Counted from the first letter of the stretch, positions 6,828 through 16,948 are shown. The stretch is DNA of 26,602 bases from DATLYF01 sp035575095 (GCA_035575095.1 DATLYF010000185.1:1-26602); one strand, 5' to 3'. Numbers and translations are program-made. The notes: generated by a model from the sequence alone, not told the origin.

Positions 6828-7700
6828 TTAGTCGCTATCGGCGCCGGACGCAGGGCGCTGTGGCCAACGCCCCAGGCTGACGCGGTGGATGCCGGCCAGA
6901 TCGCAGGCGCCCTGGACCTCGACAAAGCCCGCTGCAGTGAGCAGCGCCAGCACCCGCTCACCCTGGTCGTAACCGTGCTCCAACAGCAGCCAGCCGCCGG
7001 GCAGCAAATGGGAGGGCGCCTGGGCGACGATGGCGCGGATCGCATCCAGCCCATCGTGACCTGCAACCAGCGCCCGGCGCGGCTCGAAGGGCAAATCGCC
7101 CAGGGTCAGATGGGGATCATCCGCGGCCAGATAAGGCGGATTGGAGACGATCAGGTCGAAGCGCTCGCCGGCTAGCGGTGCACACCAGCTCCCCTGGCGC
7201 CAGACGACATTGGTCAGCCGCAAACGGTGGGCGTTGTGCTGCGCTACCGCCAGGGTGTCGGCGGCGACATCGGTGGCTACCACCTGCGCGTACGGCCGCT
7301 CGCGGGCGATGGCCAAGGCGATGGCGCCGCTACCGGTGCCGAGATCCGCCACCCGCAGCGGACGCTCGGGCGGCAGCCGCGCCAGGGCCAGTTCCACCAG
7401 CAGCTCGGTCTCCGGACGGGGGATTAGGGTGGCGGGCGTGACGGCCAGCGGCAGTGACCAGAATTCGCGTTCACCGAGCAGGTAAGCTACCGGCTCGCCG
7501 GCTCGGCGCCGTGCCAACAGTTCGCGGAAGGTGGCGAGCTCGGCAGGGGCGGACGTGTGCTCCGGCCAGGCGCGCAGGAAGCTGCGCGGTTTGCTCAGGG
7601 CATGGGCCAGCAACAGCTCGGCGTCGGCGCGCGGGCTGTTGCTGTGCCCAGCCAGCTCGGCGATGGCCTGCGTCAGCAGTGCAAAAAGGGTGTTATCCAC
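6828..7700 (-). CDS. prmC: Peptide chain release factor N5-glutamine methyltransferase
   Basis: The 290-residue product methylates the GGQ glutamine of release factors using S-adenosylmethionine. An N-terminal helical domain (about 1-80, with REFWSLPLAVTPATLIPRPETE at its end) leads into a Rossmann methyltransferase domain. The SAM motif is DLGTGSGAIAL (119-129) and the catalytic NPPY is at 187-190. The start is a GTG at 7700 just after GGAGG. It begins 13 bases downstream of prfA, whose product is its substrate, so the two are almost surely co-transcribed from the hemA promoter region. Length and motifs are normal. Confidence 0.95.
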   Translation of the reverse strand: MDNTLFALLTQAIAELAGHSNSPRADAELLLAHALSKPRSFLRAWPEHTSAPAELATFRELLARRRAGEPVAYLLGEREFWSLPLAVTPATLIPRPETELLVELALARLPPERPLRVADLGTGSGAIALAIARERPYAQVVATDVAADTLAVAQHNAHRLRLTNVVWRQGSWCAPLAGERFDLIVSNPPYLAADDPHLTLGDLPFEPRRALVAGHDGLDAIRAIVAQAPSHLLPGGWLLLEHGYDQGERVLALLTAAGFVEVQGACDLAGIHRVSLGRWPQRPASGADSD

Positions 7701-7713
7701 CAGCCTCCAGCCT

Positions 7714-8798
<1,085 letters not shown>

Positions 8799-8802
<4 letters not shown>

Positions 8803-10079
8803 TGCGCGGGATCTCCGTCGTCGTCGGTCGGTTGTAACTGATAGAGCTCGCTGATGGCCAGCAGCAGATCGCTGCGACCCTGAGCAGCAGCCTCGCGCAG
8901 GCCAGCGCTGGGGGCGTGGATCAGCTTGTTGGTAAGGGTATTGGCGAGAAAGCGCAACACCTGCTCGGGATCTTTGCCCTGCCGCAGCTGGGCCAGCGCC
9001 TTGGCCTGTACCTCGTCGCGCAGGGCCTCGGCCTGACGGCGTAGGGCGCGGATCGGGCGGCCGGCGTCCTGGCTGCGCAGCCAGGCCATGAAATGGTCCA
9101 CCTGGACGTCGATGATCTCCTCGGCCTGGCGCGCCGCCTCGCGCCGCGATTGCAGATTCTCCTGGATGATCTCCTGCAAATCATCCACGGTGTAGAGGTA
9201 GACGTCATCTAGTTCGCCCACCGCCGGGTCGATATCGCGCGGCACGGCGATGTCGACCATGAACATCGGCCGGTGCTTGCGTCGGCGCAGGGAACTCCTG
9301 ACCAGCCCTGGCTCTAACAGATAGCCGGGGCTGGCGGTAGAGCTGATGACCATATCAGCCTCGGCGAGATGCTTGGCGATCTCCTCCAAGCCGATGGCGT
9401 AGCCGCCGAACTGGATCGCCAGATTGTGGGCGCGCTCCAGGGTCCGGTTGGCCACCACCAGGCGGCCGACACCCTGCTCGTGCAGGTGCCGCGCCACTAG
9501 CTCGATGGTTTCGCCGGCGCCGATGAGTAGCGCGGTAAGCCGCGACAGATCGGCAAAGATCTGCTTGGACAGGCTGACCGCGGCAAAGGCCACCGACACC
9601 GGGCTGGCACCGATGGCCGTGTCGGTGCGCACTTGCTTGGCCACGGCGAAGGTATGCTGGAACAGGCGCTCCAGCAGCGTGCCCAGGGTGCCGGCGGCGC
9701 GCGCCTCCTGGTAGGCGCTCTTGACCTGGCCGAGAATCTGCGGCTCACCCAGCACCATGGAATCCAAGCCCGCGGCGACACGCAGCATGTGGCGTACCGC
9801 GCCAGGGCCGGGGTGCTGATAGAGGTAGGGCGCCAGATCCGCTGGGGCGAGCTGATGGAACTGGCCCAGCCAATGGATGATCGGACGGCTGTCGGGCTGC
9901 TCCAGACCGCAGTACAACTCGGTGCGGTTGCAGGTGGAGAGGATCGCCGCCTCGCGCGCCCCGGCCTGTTCCCTGAGCTCGTGCAGGGCCTGGGGGATGC
10001 GCTCGGGAGTGAAAGCGAGGCGTTCCCGCACGCTCACCGGAGCGGTCTTGTGATTGATGCCTAGGGCCAGCAGGAGCAT
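8799..10079 (-). CDS. hemA: Glutamyl-tRNA reductase
   Basis: The 426-residue enzyme reduces glutamyl-tRNA to glutamate-1-semialdehyde, the first committed step of C5-pathway tetrapyrrole synthesis. The N-terminal catalytic domain opens LALGINHKTAPVSVRERLAF and has the nucleophile Cys50 in STCNRTELYC. The NADPH domain contains the LLIGAGETIELVARHL motif, followed by AVPRDIDPAV and a C-terminal helical dimerisation domain. The ATG at 10079 matches the family start, although no clear ribosome site precedes it; much longer upstream frames are rejected. It leads the hemA-prfA-prmC unit and is divergent from the TPR-lolB operon. Confidence 0.97.
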
Positions 10080-10108
10080 GATAAAAAGTCGGTACAAATG
10101 GTGGCCAA

Positions 10109-10137
10109 ATTTTGCGGGATGGGGGGGGCGAAAACAA
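10109..10137 (-). promoter_or_regulatory. Candidate hemA promoter with a homopolymer in the spacer
   Basis: On the minus strand TTGTTT and CAAAAT are separated by 17 bases, about 30 bases before the hemA ATG. The spacer includes eight consecutive C (G on the plus strand, 10121-10128). Box matches are moderate, so this is tentative. A change in tract length would alter promoter spacing. Confidence 0.35.
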
Positions 10138-10205
10138 GGTGAACGCAACGGCCCGGCGCGCACCCATGGCTCGGCGCCGCTGATCCACAGGAGAATTCGA
10201 CTGTC

Positions 10206-11927
10206 ATGTACACAGCATTGAAGGTGGCAACCCTGGCCGCTGGCCTGGGCCTGATACTCGCCGCCACCGCCCAGGAAACCCAGATGGCGCCTGATGCGGA
10301 GTCGATCCGCCGCGAACTGGCCCCCCGTCCGCCCAGTCTGGAGCGGGAGATCCTCTACCGCGTGCTGCTGGCGGAACTGGCCGGCAAGCGCGGGCGCATG
10401 CAAGAGGCCATGCAGAACTACCTGGCGGCGGCCCATGCCAGCACCGATCCGCGCCTGGCCGAGCGCGCTCTGGGTGTGGCCCTGTACCTCAAAGACGAGC
10501 AGGCGGCCTTGGATATGGCGCGGCGTTGGCAGAGCCTGGAGCCGCAGGCCGAGGGCGCCCGCCGGGCGCTGGCGGTGTTGTTGCTGCGCGTCGGGGAGGT
10601 GGACGGCGCCCTGGCGCAGCTCGACCAGCTCCGCCAGAACAACCGCAACAACGGCCAGGACGGCTTCGGTATGGTAGCGGCGGCACTCAGCCAGATCGAA
10701 GACAAGGAGCTGGTGCTGCACGTGCTGGAGATCATGCGCAGCCGCCGCCCCGACGATATCCAGGCGCACTATTACCATGCCCTCACCGCCCTGGGGCTGA
10801 ACCGCCCCCAGCTGGCCCTGGATAGCCTGGCGCAGGTGCTGCAGCGAGCTCCCGAGTGGAGCGCTGCGCATCTGCTCAAGGCCCAAGTACTGCTGGATAT
10901 GGGCCGGCGTGATGAGGCCCTAGCCGATCTGGAGCAGGCGCTGGCTCGCTATCCCGAGCAGGCGGAACTGCGCATGGGCTATGCCCGGCTGCTGGTATCG
11001 GCGCGCCGCCTGGACGAGGCTGAAGCCCAGTTCCGCCGGCTGGTCGAAGCCGAACCCAGCAACGGCGAGGCGCTGTACGCCCTCGGTCTGCTCAATGCCG
11101 AGACCCGGCGCTACGAACAGGCGCGCGGCTATTTCTTGCGTGCCCTGGAGCTGAAGCCGGAGCAGCAGGCGGCGGACCTCTACATCGAACTGGGCAAGCT
11201 GGACGAAGCCCAGGGCCGCTTCGCCGAGGCGCGCGGCTGGTACGAACGGGTGCCCGAGGGCGAGCGCTATCTGGGGGCACAGCTGCTCATCGGCGGCCTG
11301 CTGGCCAAGGGTGGCGATCTAGCGGGCATGACCGCCCAGCTCGCCACTTTGCGCCAGCGCTATCCTCGAGAGCGGGCCAGCCTGTACATCGCCGAGGCCG
11401 AGATCCTGCGCGACGTGAAGCAGTACCAGCGCGCTTTCACCGTGCTCGATGAGGCCCTGCAGCAGTTCCCCGACGATCCGCAGTTGCGCTACAGCCGGGC
11501 GCTGGCCGCCGAGCGCATCGACCGTCTGGATGTGCTGGAGCAGGACTTGCGGGCCCTGATCGAATCCAACCCGGAGAACGGCCAGGCCCTCAACGCCCTG
11601 GGCTATACCCTGGCCGACCGCACCGACCGCTACCAGGAGGCGCTGGGCTATCTGGAGCGCGCCATCGCCCTGCTGCCTGAGGACGCTGCGGTGCTGGACA
11701 GCATGGGCTGGGTCAAGTACCGCCTGGGCGACTATCCCGCCGCCCTCGAGTACCTGCGCAAGGCCTACGCCCGCAGCCAGGATGGCGAGATCACCGCCCA
11801 TCTGTGCGAGGTGCTGTGGCACAGCGGCAGCCGTGATGAGGCGCTGGAGCTGTGGCGGCAGGCCATCGGCCGGATGCCCGAAGACGAGCACCTGCGCGAG
11901 GTGCAGCAGAGATTCGGCTGGCAATGA
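10206..11927 (+). CDS. Periplasmic tetratricopeptide-repeat protein upstream of lolB
   Basis: The 573-residue product has an N-terminal signal peptide (about 1-22, cleavage near ATA-QE) and then TPR-type helical pairs along nearly its whole length. Repeats are clearest at PEWSAAHLLKAQVLLDMGRRDEALADLEQAL, GEALYALGLLNAETRRYEQARGYF and the C-terminal AAVLDSMGWVKYRLGDYPAALEYLRKAY. It is probably a scaffold protein in the periplasm or at the outer membrane. The position next to lolB is shared with pseudomonads and related gammaproteobacteria, suggesting a link to envelope lipoprotein biogenesis, but no function is established. The last four bases overlap the lolB start (ATGA). AGGAG lies 12 bases before the ATG. 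Confidence 0.88.
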   Translation: MYTALKVATLAAGLGLILAATAQETQMAPDAESIRRELAPRPPSLEREILYRVLLAELAGKRGRMQEAMQNYLAAAHASTDPRLAERALGVALYLKDEQAALDMARRWQSLEPQAEGARRALAVLLLRVGEVDGALAQLDQLRQNNRNNGQDGFGMVAAALSQIEDKELVLHVLEIMRSRRPDDIQAHYYHALTALGLNRPQLALDSLAQVLQRAPEWSAAHLLKAQVLLDMGRRDEALADLEQALARYPEQAELRMGYARLLVSARRLDEAEAQFRRLVEAEPSNGEALYALGLLNAETRRYEQARGYFLRALELKPEQQAADLYIELGKLDEAQGRFAEARGWYERVPEGERYLGAQLLIGGLLAKGGDLAGMTAQLATLRQRYPRERASLYIAEAEILRDVKQYQRAFTVLDEALQQFPDDPQLRYSRALAAERIDRLDVLEQDLRALIESNPENGQALNALGYTLADRTDRYQEALGYLERAIALLPEDAAVLDSMGWVKYRLGDYPAALEYLRKAYARSQDGEITAHLCEVLWHSGSRDEALELWRQAIGRMPEDEHLREVQQRFGWQ

Positions 11928-12532
11928 ACAGACAACGGCGACGACTGCCGGCGCTGGCGGTGCTGGCGCTGATCCTGGCCGGCTGCGCCGGCATGCCCAT
12001 GGCCGGGCAGGCGCCCGCGACCGCTCCTTGGGCAATGCGGCAGGCGACCCTCGGTGCGCTCCGCGACTGGGAGCTGGGCGGGCGCATCTCGCTGGCCCGC
12101 GAGGCCAAGGGCTGGCACGCCAACCTGCAGTGGCAGCAGCAGGGCAGTGGCTACAGCATCGCCCTGGTGGGGCCGCTGGGCCAAGGCCGCCTCGAGATCG
12201 AGGGCGGCGCCAACGGCGCGCGGCTGCGTAACAGCGACGGGCAGGTGATCGACGCGACCGATCCCGATGCGCTGGTGGAAAAGGCCGTCGGCTGGCGCAT
12301 CCCCATCAAGGGCCTGGTGTACTGGGTGCGTGGCCTGCCCGAGCCGGGCGTGGCGGCCACCTTGGAAGGCGATGGACAGGGCCGTCTGACCCGGCTGCGC
12401 CAGTCCGGCTGGATCATCGACTACCTGCGTTACGAGCCGGTCGAGGGCATCGACCTGCCGGCCCGGATCGACGCGCGCCAGGGCGACCTGGAGGTCAAGC
12501 TGGTCATCGGCCAGTGGCGGCTGCCGTCGTGA
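11924..12532 (+). CDS. lolB: Outer membrane lipoprotein receptor LolB
   Basis: The 202-residue precursor begins with a basic signal segment and lipobox LAGC; it is itself a lipoprotein of the outer membrane inner leaflet. LolB receives lipoproteins from periplasmic LolA and inserts them into the outer membrane. Family features include WELGGRISLARE, WHANLQWQQQG, PLGQGRLEIEG and the later VGWRIPIKGLVYWVRGLPEP stretch. Length agrees with E. coli LolB. It overlaps the TPR gene by four bases and ispE by four bases, so the three are translationally coupled. Clients visible in this window include the OprI- and OsmB-like lipoproteins. Confidence 0.93.
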   Translation: MNRQRRRLPALAVLALILAGCAGMPMAGQAPATAPWAMRQATLGALRDWELGGRISLAREAKGWHANLQWQQQGSGYSIALVGPLGQGRLEIEGGANGARLRNSDGQVIDATDPDALVEKAVGWRIPIKGLVYWVRGLPEPGVAATLEGDGQGRLTRLRQSGWIIDYLRYEPVEGIDLPARIDARQGDLEVKLVIGQWRLPS

Positions 12533-13404
12533 GCGCCGGTTCCGTTCCTTGGCCAGCGCCGGCCAAGCTCAACCTGCTGCTGCGCATCGTCGGCCGCCGC
12601 GCCGACGGCTATCATTTGCTGCAGACCGTGTTCCAGTTCCTCGACCGCTGTGACGAGCTGCATTTCGCCGTGCGCGAGGATGGCGCCATCTTGCGGGAAG
12701 GGGAGGGGCCGGCCGGGGTGGCGGCGGAGCAGGACCTCAGTGTGCGCGCCGCGCGTCTGCTGCAGCAGGAGACGGGGACGCGACTTGGCGCCGCCATCCG
12801 TATCCGCAAGCGCCTGCCTCTGGGCGGTGGGCTGGGGGGCGGCAGCTCCGATGCCGCCACCACCCTGGTGGCGCTCAATCACTATTGGGGTTGCGGCCTG
12901 AGCCTGGATGAACTGGCCACTCTGGGGCTGCGCCTGGGGGCCGACGTGCCGGTGTTCGTGCGCGGCCGGGCCGCCTGGGGCGAGGGCGTGGGTGAGCAGC
13001 TCACCCCGCTTGAGCTGCCGCAGCCCTGGTACGTGGTGCTGGTGCCCGACTGCCATGTGGTCACCGCTGCCGTGTTTCAGGACCCTGAATTGACACGGGA
13101 TTCTGAACCCATCACAATACGCGACTTTCTTGCGGGAAGCCGAGAGAACGACTGCGCCGCCGTGGTGTTCCGGCGCTATCCGTCGGTGGCAGAAGCGGCA
13201 CGCTGGCTGGCGCAGTTCGGCGAAGCCCGGCTCACCGGGACCGGGGCTTGCGTGTTCGCGGCGTTTGCGGATAATGCCGAGGCGCAACGAGTCCTCGCTC
13301 GGTTGCCATCCGGCTGGGCCGGTTTCCGCGCAAGAGGGCTCAACCACTCGCCCCTACATCAACGGTTGGGCCTGGAGCATGAAACACAAGTCACTGGGCC
13401 GTAG
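12529..13404 (+). CDS. ispE: 4-diphosphocytidyl-2-C-methyl-D-erythritol kinase
   Basis: The 291-residue GHMP kinase phosphorylates CDP-methylerythritol in the MEP isoprenoid pathway. It has the substrate Lys in PAPAKLNLLLRI near the start, the ATP-binding loop LPLGGGLGGGSSDA (about 96-109), the catalytic Asp in GADVPVF and the third GHMP motif LTGTGACVFAAF. A GTG at 12529 overlaps the lolB stop (GTGA); a second GTG at 12514 is possible. The usual family end, ARGLNHSPLH, is followed by about 15 extra residues, and the stop codon TAG lies inside the downstream tRNA-Gln gene. The catalytic core is intact. Confidence 0.95.
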   Translation: MSAGSVPWPAPAKLNLLLRIVGRRADGYHLLQTVFQFLDRCDELHFAVREDGAILREGEGPAGVAAEQDLSVRAARLLQQETGTRLGAAIRIRKRLPLGGGLGGGSSDAATTLVALNHYWGCGLSLDELATLGLRLGADVPVFVRGRAAWGEGVGEQLTPLELPQPWYVVLVPDCHVVTAAVFQDPELTRDSEPITIRDFLAGSRENDCAAVVFRRYPSVAEAARWLAQFGEARLTGTGACVFAAFADNAEAQRVLARLPSGWAGFRARGLNHSPLHQRLGLEHETQVTGP

Positions 13405-13469
13405 CCAAGCGGTAAGGCAGCGGATTTTGGTTCCGCCATTCCTAGGTTCGAATCCTAGCGGCCCAGCCA
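13395..13469 (+). tRNA. tRNA-Gln (anticodon TTG)
   Basis: A complete 75-base cloverleaf is present. The acceptor stem TGGGCCG pairs with CGGCCCA, the discriminator is G and CCA is encoded. The D arm is GCCAAGCGGTAAGGC, the anticodon loop reads TTTTGGT with anticodon TTG, and the T loop is GGTTCGAATCC. It reads CAA codons. The gene sits between ispE and prs, as in many gammaproteobacteria, and its first ten bases overlap the ispE coding end. No separate promoter was seen, so it is probably processed from the operon transcript. Confidence 0.97.
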
Positions 13470-13507
13470 TTTCTCGTTCCACTGACCAGGCGGAAGGCGT
13501 CTCCCAC

Positions 13508-14458
13508 GTGTCTGACGGTAGAATGATGGTGTTTGCGGGCAATGCCCACCCGCAACTCTCCCAGGATATTGTCACGCACCTGCAGTTGCCGTTGGGCAAA
13601 GCGGTGGTCGGCCGGTTCAGCGACGGCGAGGTGATGGTGGAGATCATGGAGAACGTCCGCGGCAAGGATGTCTTCATCGTCCAGCCCACCTGCTATCCCA
13701 CCAATGACAACCTGATGGAACTGCTGGTGATCGCCGATGCCCTGCGCCGCTCCTCGGCGGTGCGCATCACCGCGGTGATCCCCTATTTCGGCTACTCCCG
13801 CCAGGATCGCCGTCCGCGCTCGGCGCGCGTGCCGATCTCCGCCAAGGTGGTGGCTAACATGATCACCAGCGTCGGCGTCGACCGTGTGCTCACCCTGGAT
13901 CTGCACGCCGATCAGATCCAGGGCTTCTTCGACATCCCGGTGGACAACATCTATGCCACCCCCATCATCCTGTCCGACCTCACCAGCCTCAGCCTGTCCG
14001 ACCTGATCGTAGTGTCGCCGGACGTGGGTGGCGTGGTGCGCGCCCGGGCGCTGGCCAAGCGCCTCAACGACGCCGACCTGGCCATCATCGACAAGCGCCG
14101 CCCGGCCCCCAATCAGGCACAGGTGATGCATATCATCGGCGAGGTGGAGGGGCGCGACTGTGTCCTGGTGGACGACATGGTCGATACCGCCGGCACCCTG
14201 TGCAACGCCGCCGCCGCCCTCAAGGACCACGGTGCGGCTTCGGTGCGCGCCTATTGCACCCACGCCGTGCTGTCCGGCCCGGCTATCAAGAATATCAACG
14301 CCTCGCAGCTCGACGAGCTGGTGGTTACCGATACCATCCCGCTCAGCGACGAGGCCCGGGCCTGCGGCCGCATCCGTCAGCTCAGCGTGGCTGCCCTGGT
14401 GGCCGAGACCATGTGGCGCATCCATACCGAGGAGTCGGTGAGCAGCCTGTTCCTGTAA
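13508..14458 (+). CDS. prs: Ribose-phosphate pyrophosphokinase (PRPP synthetase)
   Basis: The 316-residue enzyme makes 5-phosphoribosyl-1-pyrophosphate from ribose-5-phosphate and ATP for nucleotide, NAD, His and Trp synthesis. The N-terminal MMVFAGNAHPQLS, the flexible ATP-binding PYFGYSRQDRRPRSARVPISAK, the metal-binding DLHADQIQGFF and the PRPP loop VDDMVDTAGTL are all present. A GTG at 13508 gives the length of the E. coli enzyme and the VSDGRMMVFAGNA start matching the family; ATGs at 13523 and 13526 are alternatives. It follows tRNA-Gln by 38 bases and ends before a strong terminator. Confidence 0.96.
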   Translation: MSDGRMMVFAGNAHPQLSQDIVTHLQLPLGKAVVGRFSDGEVMVEIMENVRGKDVFIVQPTCYPTNDNLMELLVIADALRRSSAVRITAVIPYFGYSRQDRRPRSARVPISAKVVANMITSVGVDRVLTLDLHADQIQGFFDIPVDNIYATPIILSDLTSLSLSDLIVVSPDVGGVVRARALAKRLNDADLAIIDKRRPAPNQAQVMHIIGEVEGRDCVLVDDMVDTAGTLCNAAAALKDHGAASVRAYCTHAVLSGPAIKNINASQLDELVVTDTIPLSDEARACGRIRQLSVAALVAETMWRIHTEESVSSLFL

Positions 14459-14507
14459 GGCATAACCTGGCCCGCGCCGTGGGGTGGCCGGCGGCGTGGG
14501 TGTGGAG

Positions 14508-14543
14508 CCGGGGCATCTGGTCGCGGATGCTCCGGGTTTTTTT
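14508..14543 (+). terminator. Intrinsic terminator after prs
   Basis: A 10-bp stem (CCGGGGCATC with GATGCTCCGG, one G-U pair) closes an 8-base loop and is followed, after one G, by seven T. It separates the TPR-lolB-ispE-tRNA-prs transcript from rplY, although the rplY ATG is only 35 bases further on, so readthrough may feed rplY. Confidence 0.85.
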
Positions 14544-14578
14544 ATTATCCGGCCGCCACCGATCGTTGGAGCAAACCC

Positions 14579-15193
14579 ATGAGCATCTCTTTCGAAGTGA
14601 TCGCCGAGACCCGTGCCGACGTGGGGAAGGGTGCGAGCCGCCGCCTGCGTCGCGAGGGCAAGGTGCCGGCCATTCTCTACGGCGCCGGTCAGGAAGCCGT
14701 GAACCTGGTGGTGGAACAGAACGCCATCGCCAAGCAGCTGGAAAACGAGGCCTTCTATTCCCACATCCTCACCATCAAGGTCGGTGAGCGCACCGAGCAG
14801 GCCATTCTGCGCGACTTGCAGCGCCATCCCTGGAAGCCCCTGATCCTGCACATGGACTTCCAGCGCGTGAGCGAGGCCGACAAGATCAAGGTGCGCGTGC
14901 CGCTGCACTTCATCAACGAGGACAGCAGCAAGGGCGTCAAGTTGCAGGGCGGCGTGGTCAGCCACCTGTTGACCGAGGTGGAGGTAAGCTGCCTGCCGCG
15001 CAACCTGCCCGAGTACATCGAGGTCGACCTGGCCGAGATGGAGCTGGGTCAGACCCTGCACCTGTCCGAGCTCAAGCTGCCGGCCGGTGTGGAGATCCCG
15101 GCTCTGGCCCAGGGTCCGGAGTACGACGTGGCGGTGGTGAACATCCACCATGGCCGTGTCGGCGCCGAAGAAGAGAGCGGTGCAGCTCAGTAA
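14579..15193 (+). CDS. rplY: 50S ribosomal protein L25 (bL25, long CTC/TL5 form)
   Basis: The 204-residue protein is the two-domain form of bL25: an N-terminal 5S rRNA-binding beta barrel (about 1-95, ETRADVGKGASRRLRREGKVPAILYG) and a C-terminal TL5 domain (about 100-190). E. coli has only the first domain, while many other gammaproteobacteria have both. The start ATG has GGAG about eight bases upstream. It lies between the prs terminator and pth, the usual order. The alanine- and glutamate-rich tail (GAEEESGAAQ) is typical. Confidence 0.95.
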   Translation: MSISFEVIAETRADVGKGASRRLRREGKVPAILYGAGQEAVNLVVEQNAIAKQLENEAFYSHILTIKVGERTEQAILRDLQRHPWKPLILHMDFQRVSEADKIKVRVPLHFINEDSSKGVKLQGGVVSHLLTEVEVSCLPRNLPEYIEVDLAEMELGQTLHLSELKLPAGVEIPALAQGPEYDVAVVNIHHGRVGAEEESGAAQ

Positions 15194-15223
15194 CATGGCC
15201 GATTCCAGCCTGGAGGGGTGGCG

Positions 15224-15814
15224 GTGAGTGGCGCCCCGTCCGCGCTGCAACTGGTGGTGGGGCTGGGCAATCCCGGCCCCGAATACCAGGACACCCGGCA
15301 CAACGCCGGCTTCTGGTTCGTCGACGAGCTGGCCCGCCAGCACGGTGGCCGGCTGCGCATCGACAGCAAGTACAGCAGCGAAGTGGGTCAGATCAGCATC
15401 GGCAGCCACGGCCTGTGGCTGCTCAAGCCGCTGACCTACATGAATCGCAGCGGCCAGGCCATCGCCCGTTTCGCCAGCTTCTATAAGATTCCCCGCCCCG
15501 CCATCCTAGTGGTCCACGACGAGCTGGACCTGCCGCCAGGCGTGGCGCGGCTCAAGCGCGACGGCGGCCACGGCGGCCACAACGGCCTGCGCGATGCCAT
15601 CGCCCAGCTCGGTGGCCACGACTTCCAGCGCCTGCGGCTCGGCATCGGTCACCCCGGCGACGCCCGCATGGTGGTGGACTACGTGCTGCGCAAGCCGCCG
15701 CTCGCCGAACGCCAGCTCATCGAGCAGGCCATGGATGAGGCGCTGCGGGTGTTCCCGCAGGTGGCGCAAGGGCAGCTGGAAAAGGCCATGCAAGCCTTAC
15801 ACAGCACGCGCTGA
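15224..15814 (+). CDS. pth: Peptidyl-tRNA hydrolase
   Basis: The 196-residue enzyme releases tRNA from peptidyl-tRNA that drops off ribosomes. Family signatures are VVGLGNPGPEYQDTRHNAGFW with catalytic His26, PLTYMNRSG, and VVHDELDLPPG with the catalytic Asp, then GGHGGHNGLRD. GTG at 15224 is preferred because GGAGGGG lies at a normal distance; the GTG at 15218 is too close to that site. It starts 30 bases after rplY and is followed by ychF within 42 bases, so the three are probably one unit. Confidence 0.96.
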   Translation: MSGAPSALQLVVGLGNPGPEYQDTRHNAGFWFVDELARQHGGRLRIDSKYSSEVGQISIGSHGLWLLKPLTYMNRSGQAIARFASFYKIPRPAILVVHDELDLPPGVARLKRDGGHGGHNGLRDAIAQLGGHDFQRLRLGIGHPGDARMVVDYVLRKPPLAERQLIEQAMDEALRVFPQVAQGQLEKAMQALHSTR

Positions 15815-15856
15815 GACGATTTTCCGGTTTCCGGCATCACCAGCGAGAGCGATCCC

Positions 15857-16948
15857 ATGGGTTTCAAATGCGGCATCGTCGGCCTGCCCAATGTGGGCAA
15901 GTCGACCCTGTTCAACGCCCTCACCAAGGCCGGCATCCAGGCCGAGAATTATCCGTTCTGCACCATCGACCCCAACGTCGGCATCGTGCCGGTGCCGGAC
16001 CACCGCCTGGACGAGCTGGCCGCTATCGTCAAGCCGCACAAGGTGGTGCCCACCACCATCGAGTTCGTCGACATCGCCGGGCTGGTGGCCGGCGCCTCCA
16101 AGGGCGAGGGCCTGGGCAACAAATTTCTGGCCAACATCCGCGAGACCGACGCCATCGCCCACGTGGTGCGCTGCTTCGAGAACGACGACGTAGTCCACGT
16201 CGCCGGCAAGGTCGATCCGCTGGGCGACATCGAGGTGATCAACACCGAGCTGGCCCTGGCCGATCTGGCCACGGTGGAGAAGGCCCTACAGCGCGCCGAG
16301 AAGAATGCCAAGGCCGGCAACAAGGACGCCATCGCCCAGCGCGACCTGCTGGCCCGCGTCCTGGCCTGGCTCAACGCTGCCAAGCCGGTGCGCGGCATGG
16401 GGCTGTCCGCCGAGGAGCGCGCCGCCCTGCGCGATCTGCATCTGCTCACCATCAAGCCCACCCTGTACATCGCCAACGTGGCCGAGGACGGCTTCGGCGA
16501 CAACCCGCTACTGGAGCAGGTGCGCGCCTACGCCGCCGCCGAGGGCTCCGAGGTGGTGCCGGTGTGCGCCGCCCTGGAGGCCGAGTTGGTCGAATTGGAC
16601 GAGGCCGACAAGATCGAATTCCTGCGCGACTACGGCCTGGACGAGCCTGGTCTCAACCGGGTGATCCGTGCCGGCTATAAGCTGCTCGGCCTGCAGACTT
16701 ATTTCACCGCCGGCGTGAAGGAGGTGCGCGCCTGGACCGTTCCGGTCGGCGCCACCGCCCCCCAGGCGGCCGGCGTGATCCACAGTGACTTCGAGCGCGG
16801 CTTCATCCGCGCCGAGGTCATCGCCTATCAGGATTTCATCGCCTACAAAGGCGAGGCCGGCGCCAAGGAGGCCGGCAAGTGGCGGCTGGAGGGCAAGGAT
16901 TACGTCGTTCAGGAGGGCGATGTGATGCATTTTCGCTTCAATGTCTGA
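15857..16948 (+). CDS. ychF: Redox-regulated ribosome-binding ATPase YchF
   Basis: The 363-residue Obg-family P-loop protein has G1 GLPNVGKST near residue 9-17, a G3-like region VDIAGLVAGASKGEGLGNKFL and a NVAED in place of the NKxD guanine motif, which explains its ATP preference in known members. A coiled-coil helical region (about 120-190) and a C-terminal TGS domain (about 280-363, ending KDYVVQEGDVMHFRFNV) complete it. It binds ribosomes and affects stress responses. Placement after pth is conserved. Length matches E. coli YchF. Confidence 0.96.
   Translation: MGFKCGIVGLPNVGKSTLFNALTKAGIQAENYPFCTIDPNVGIVPVPDHRLDELAAIVKPHKVVPTTIEFVDIAGLVAGASKGEGLGNKFLANIRETDAIAHVVRCFENDDVVHVAGKVDPLGDIEVINTELALADLATVEKALQRAEKNAKAGNKDAIAQRDLLARVLAWLNAAKPVRGMGLSAEERAALRDLHLLTIKPTLYIANVAEDGFGDNPLLEQVRAYAAAEGSEVVPVCAALEAELVELDEADKIEFLRDYGLDEPGLNRVIRAGYKLLGLQTYFTAGVKEVRAWTVPVGATAPQAAGVIHSDFERGFIRAEVIAYQDFIAYKGEAGAKEAGKWRLEGKDYVVQEGDVMHFRFNV

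Noticed and set aside
13442..15409. Very long open frame (about 655 codons) on the minus strand, antisense to prs, rplY and pth
   Set aside because: It lies opposite three clear housekeeping genes; GC-rich third positions create long antisense frames. Its translation is low-complexity and matches no family.
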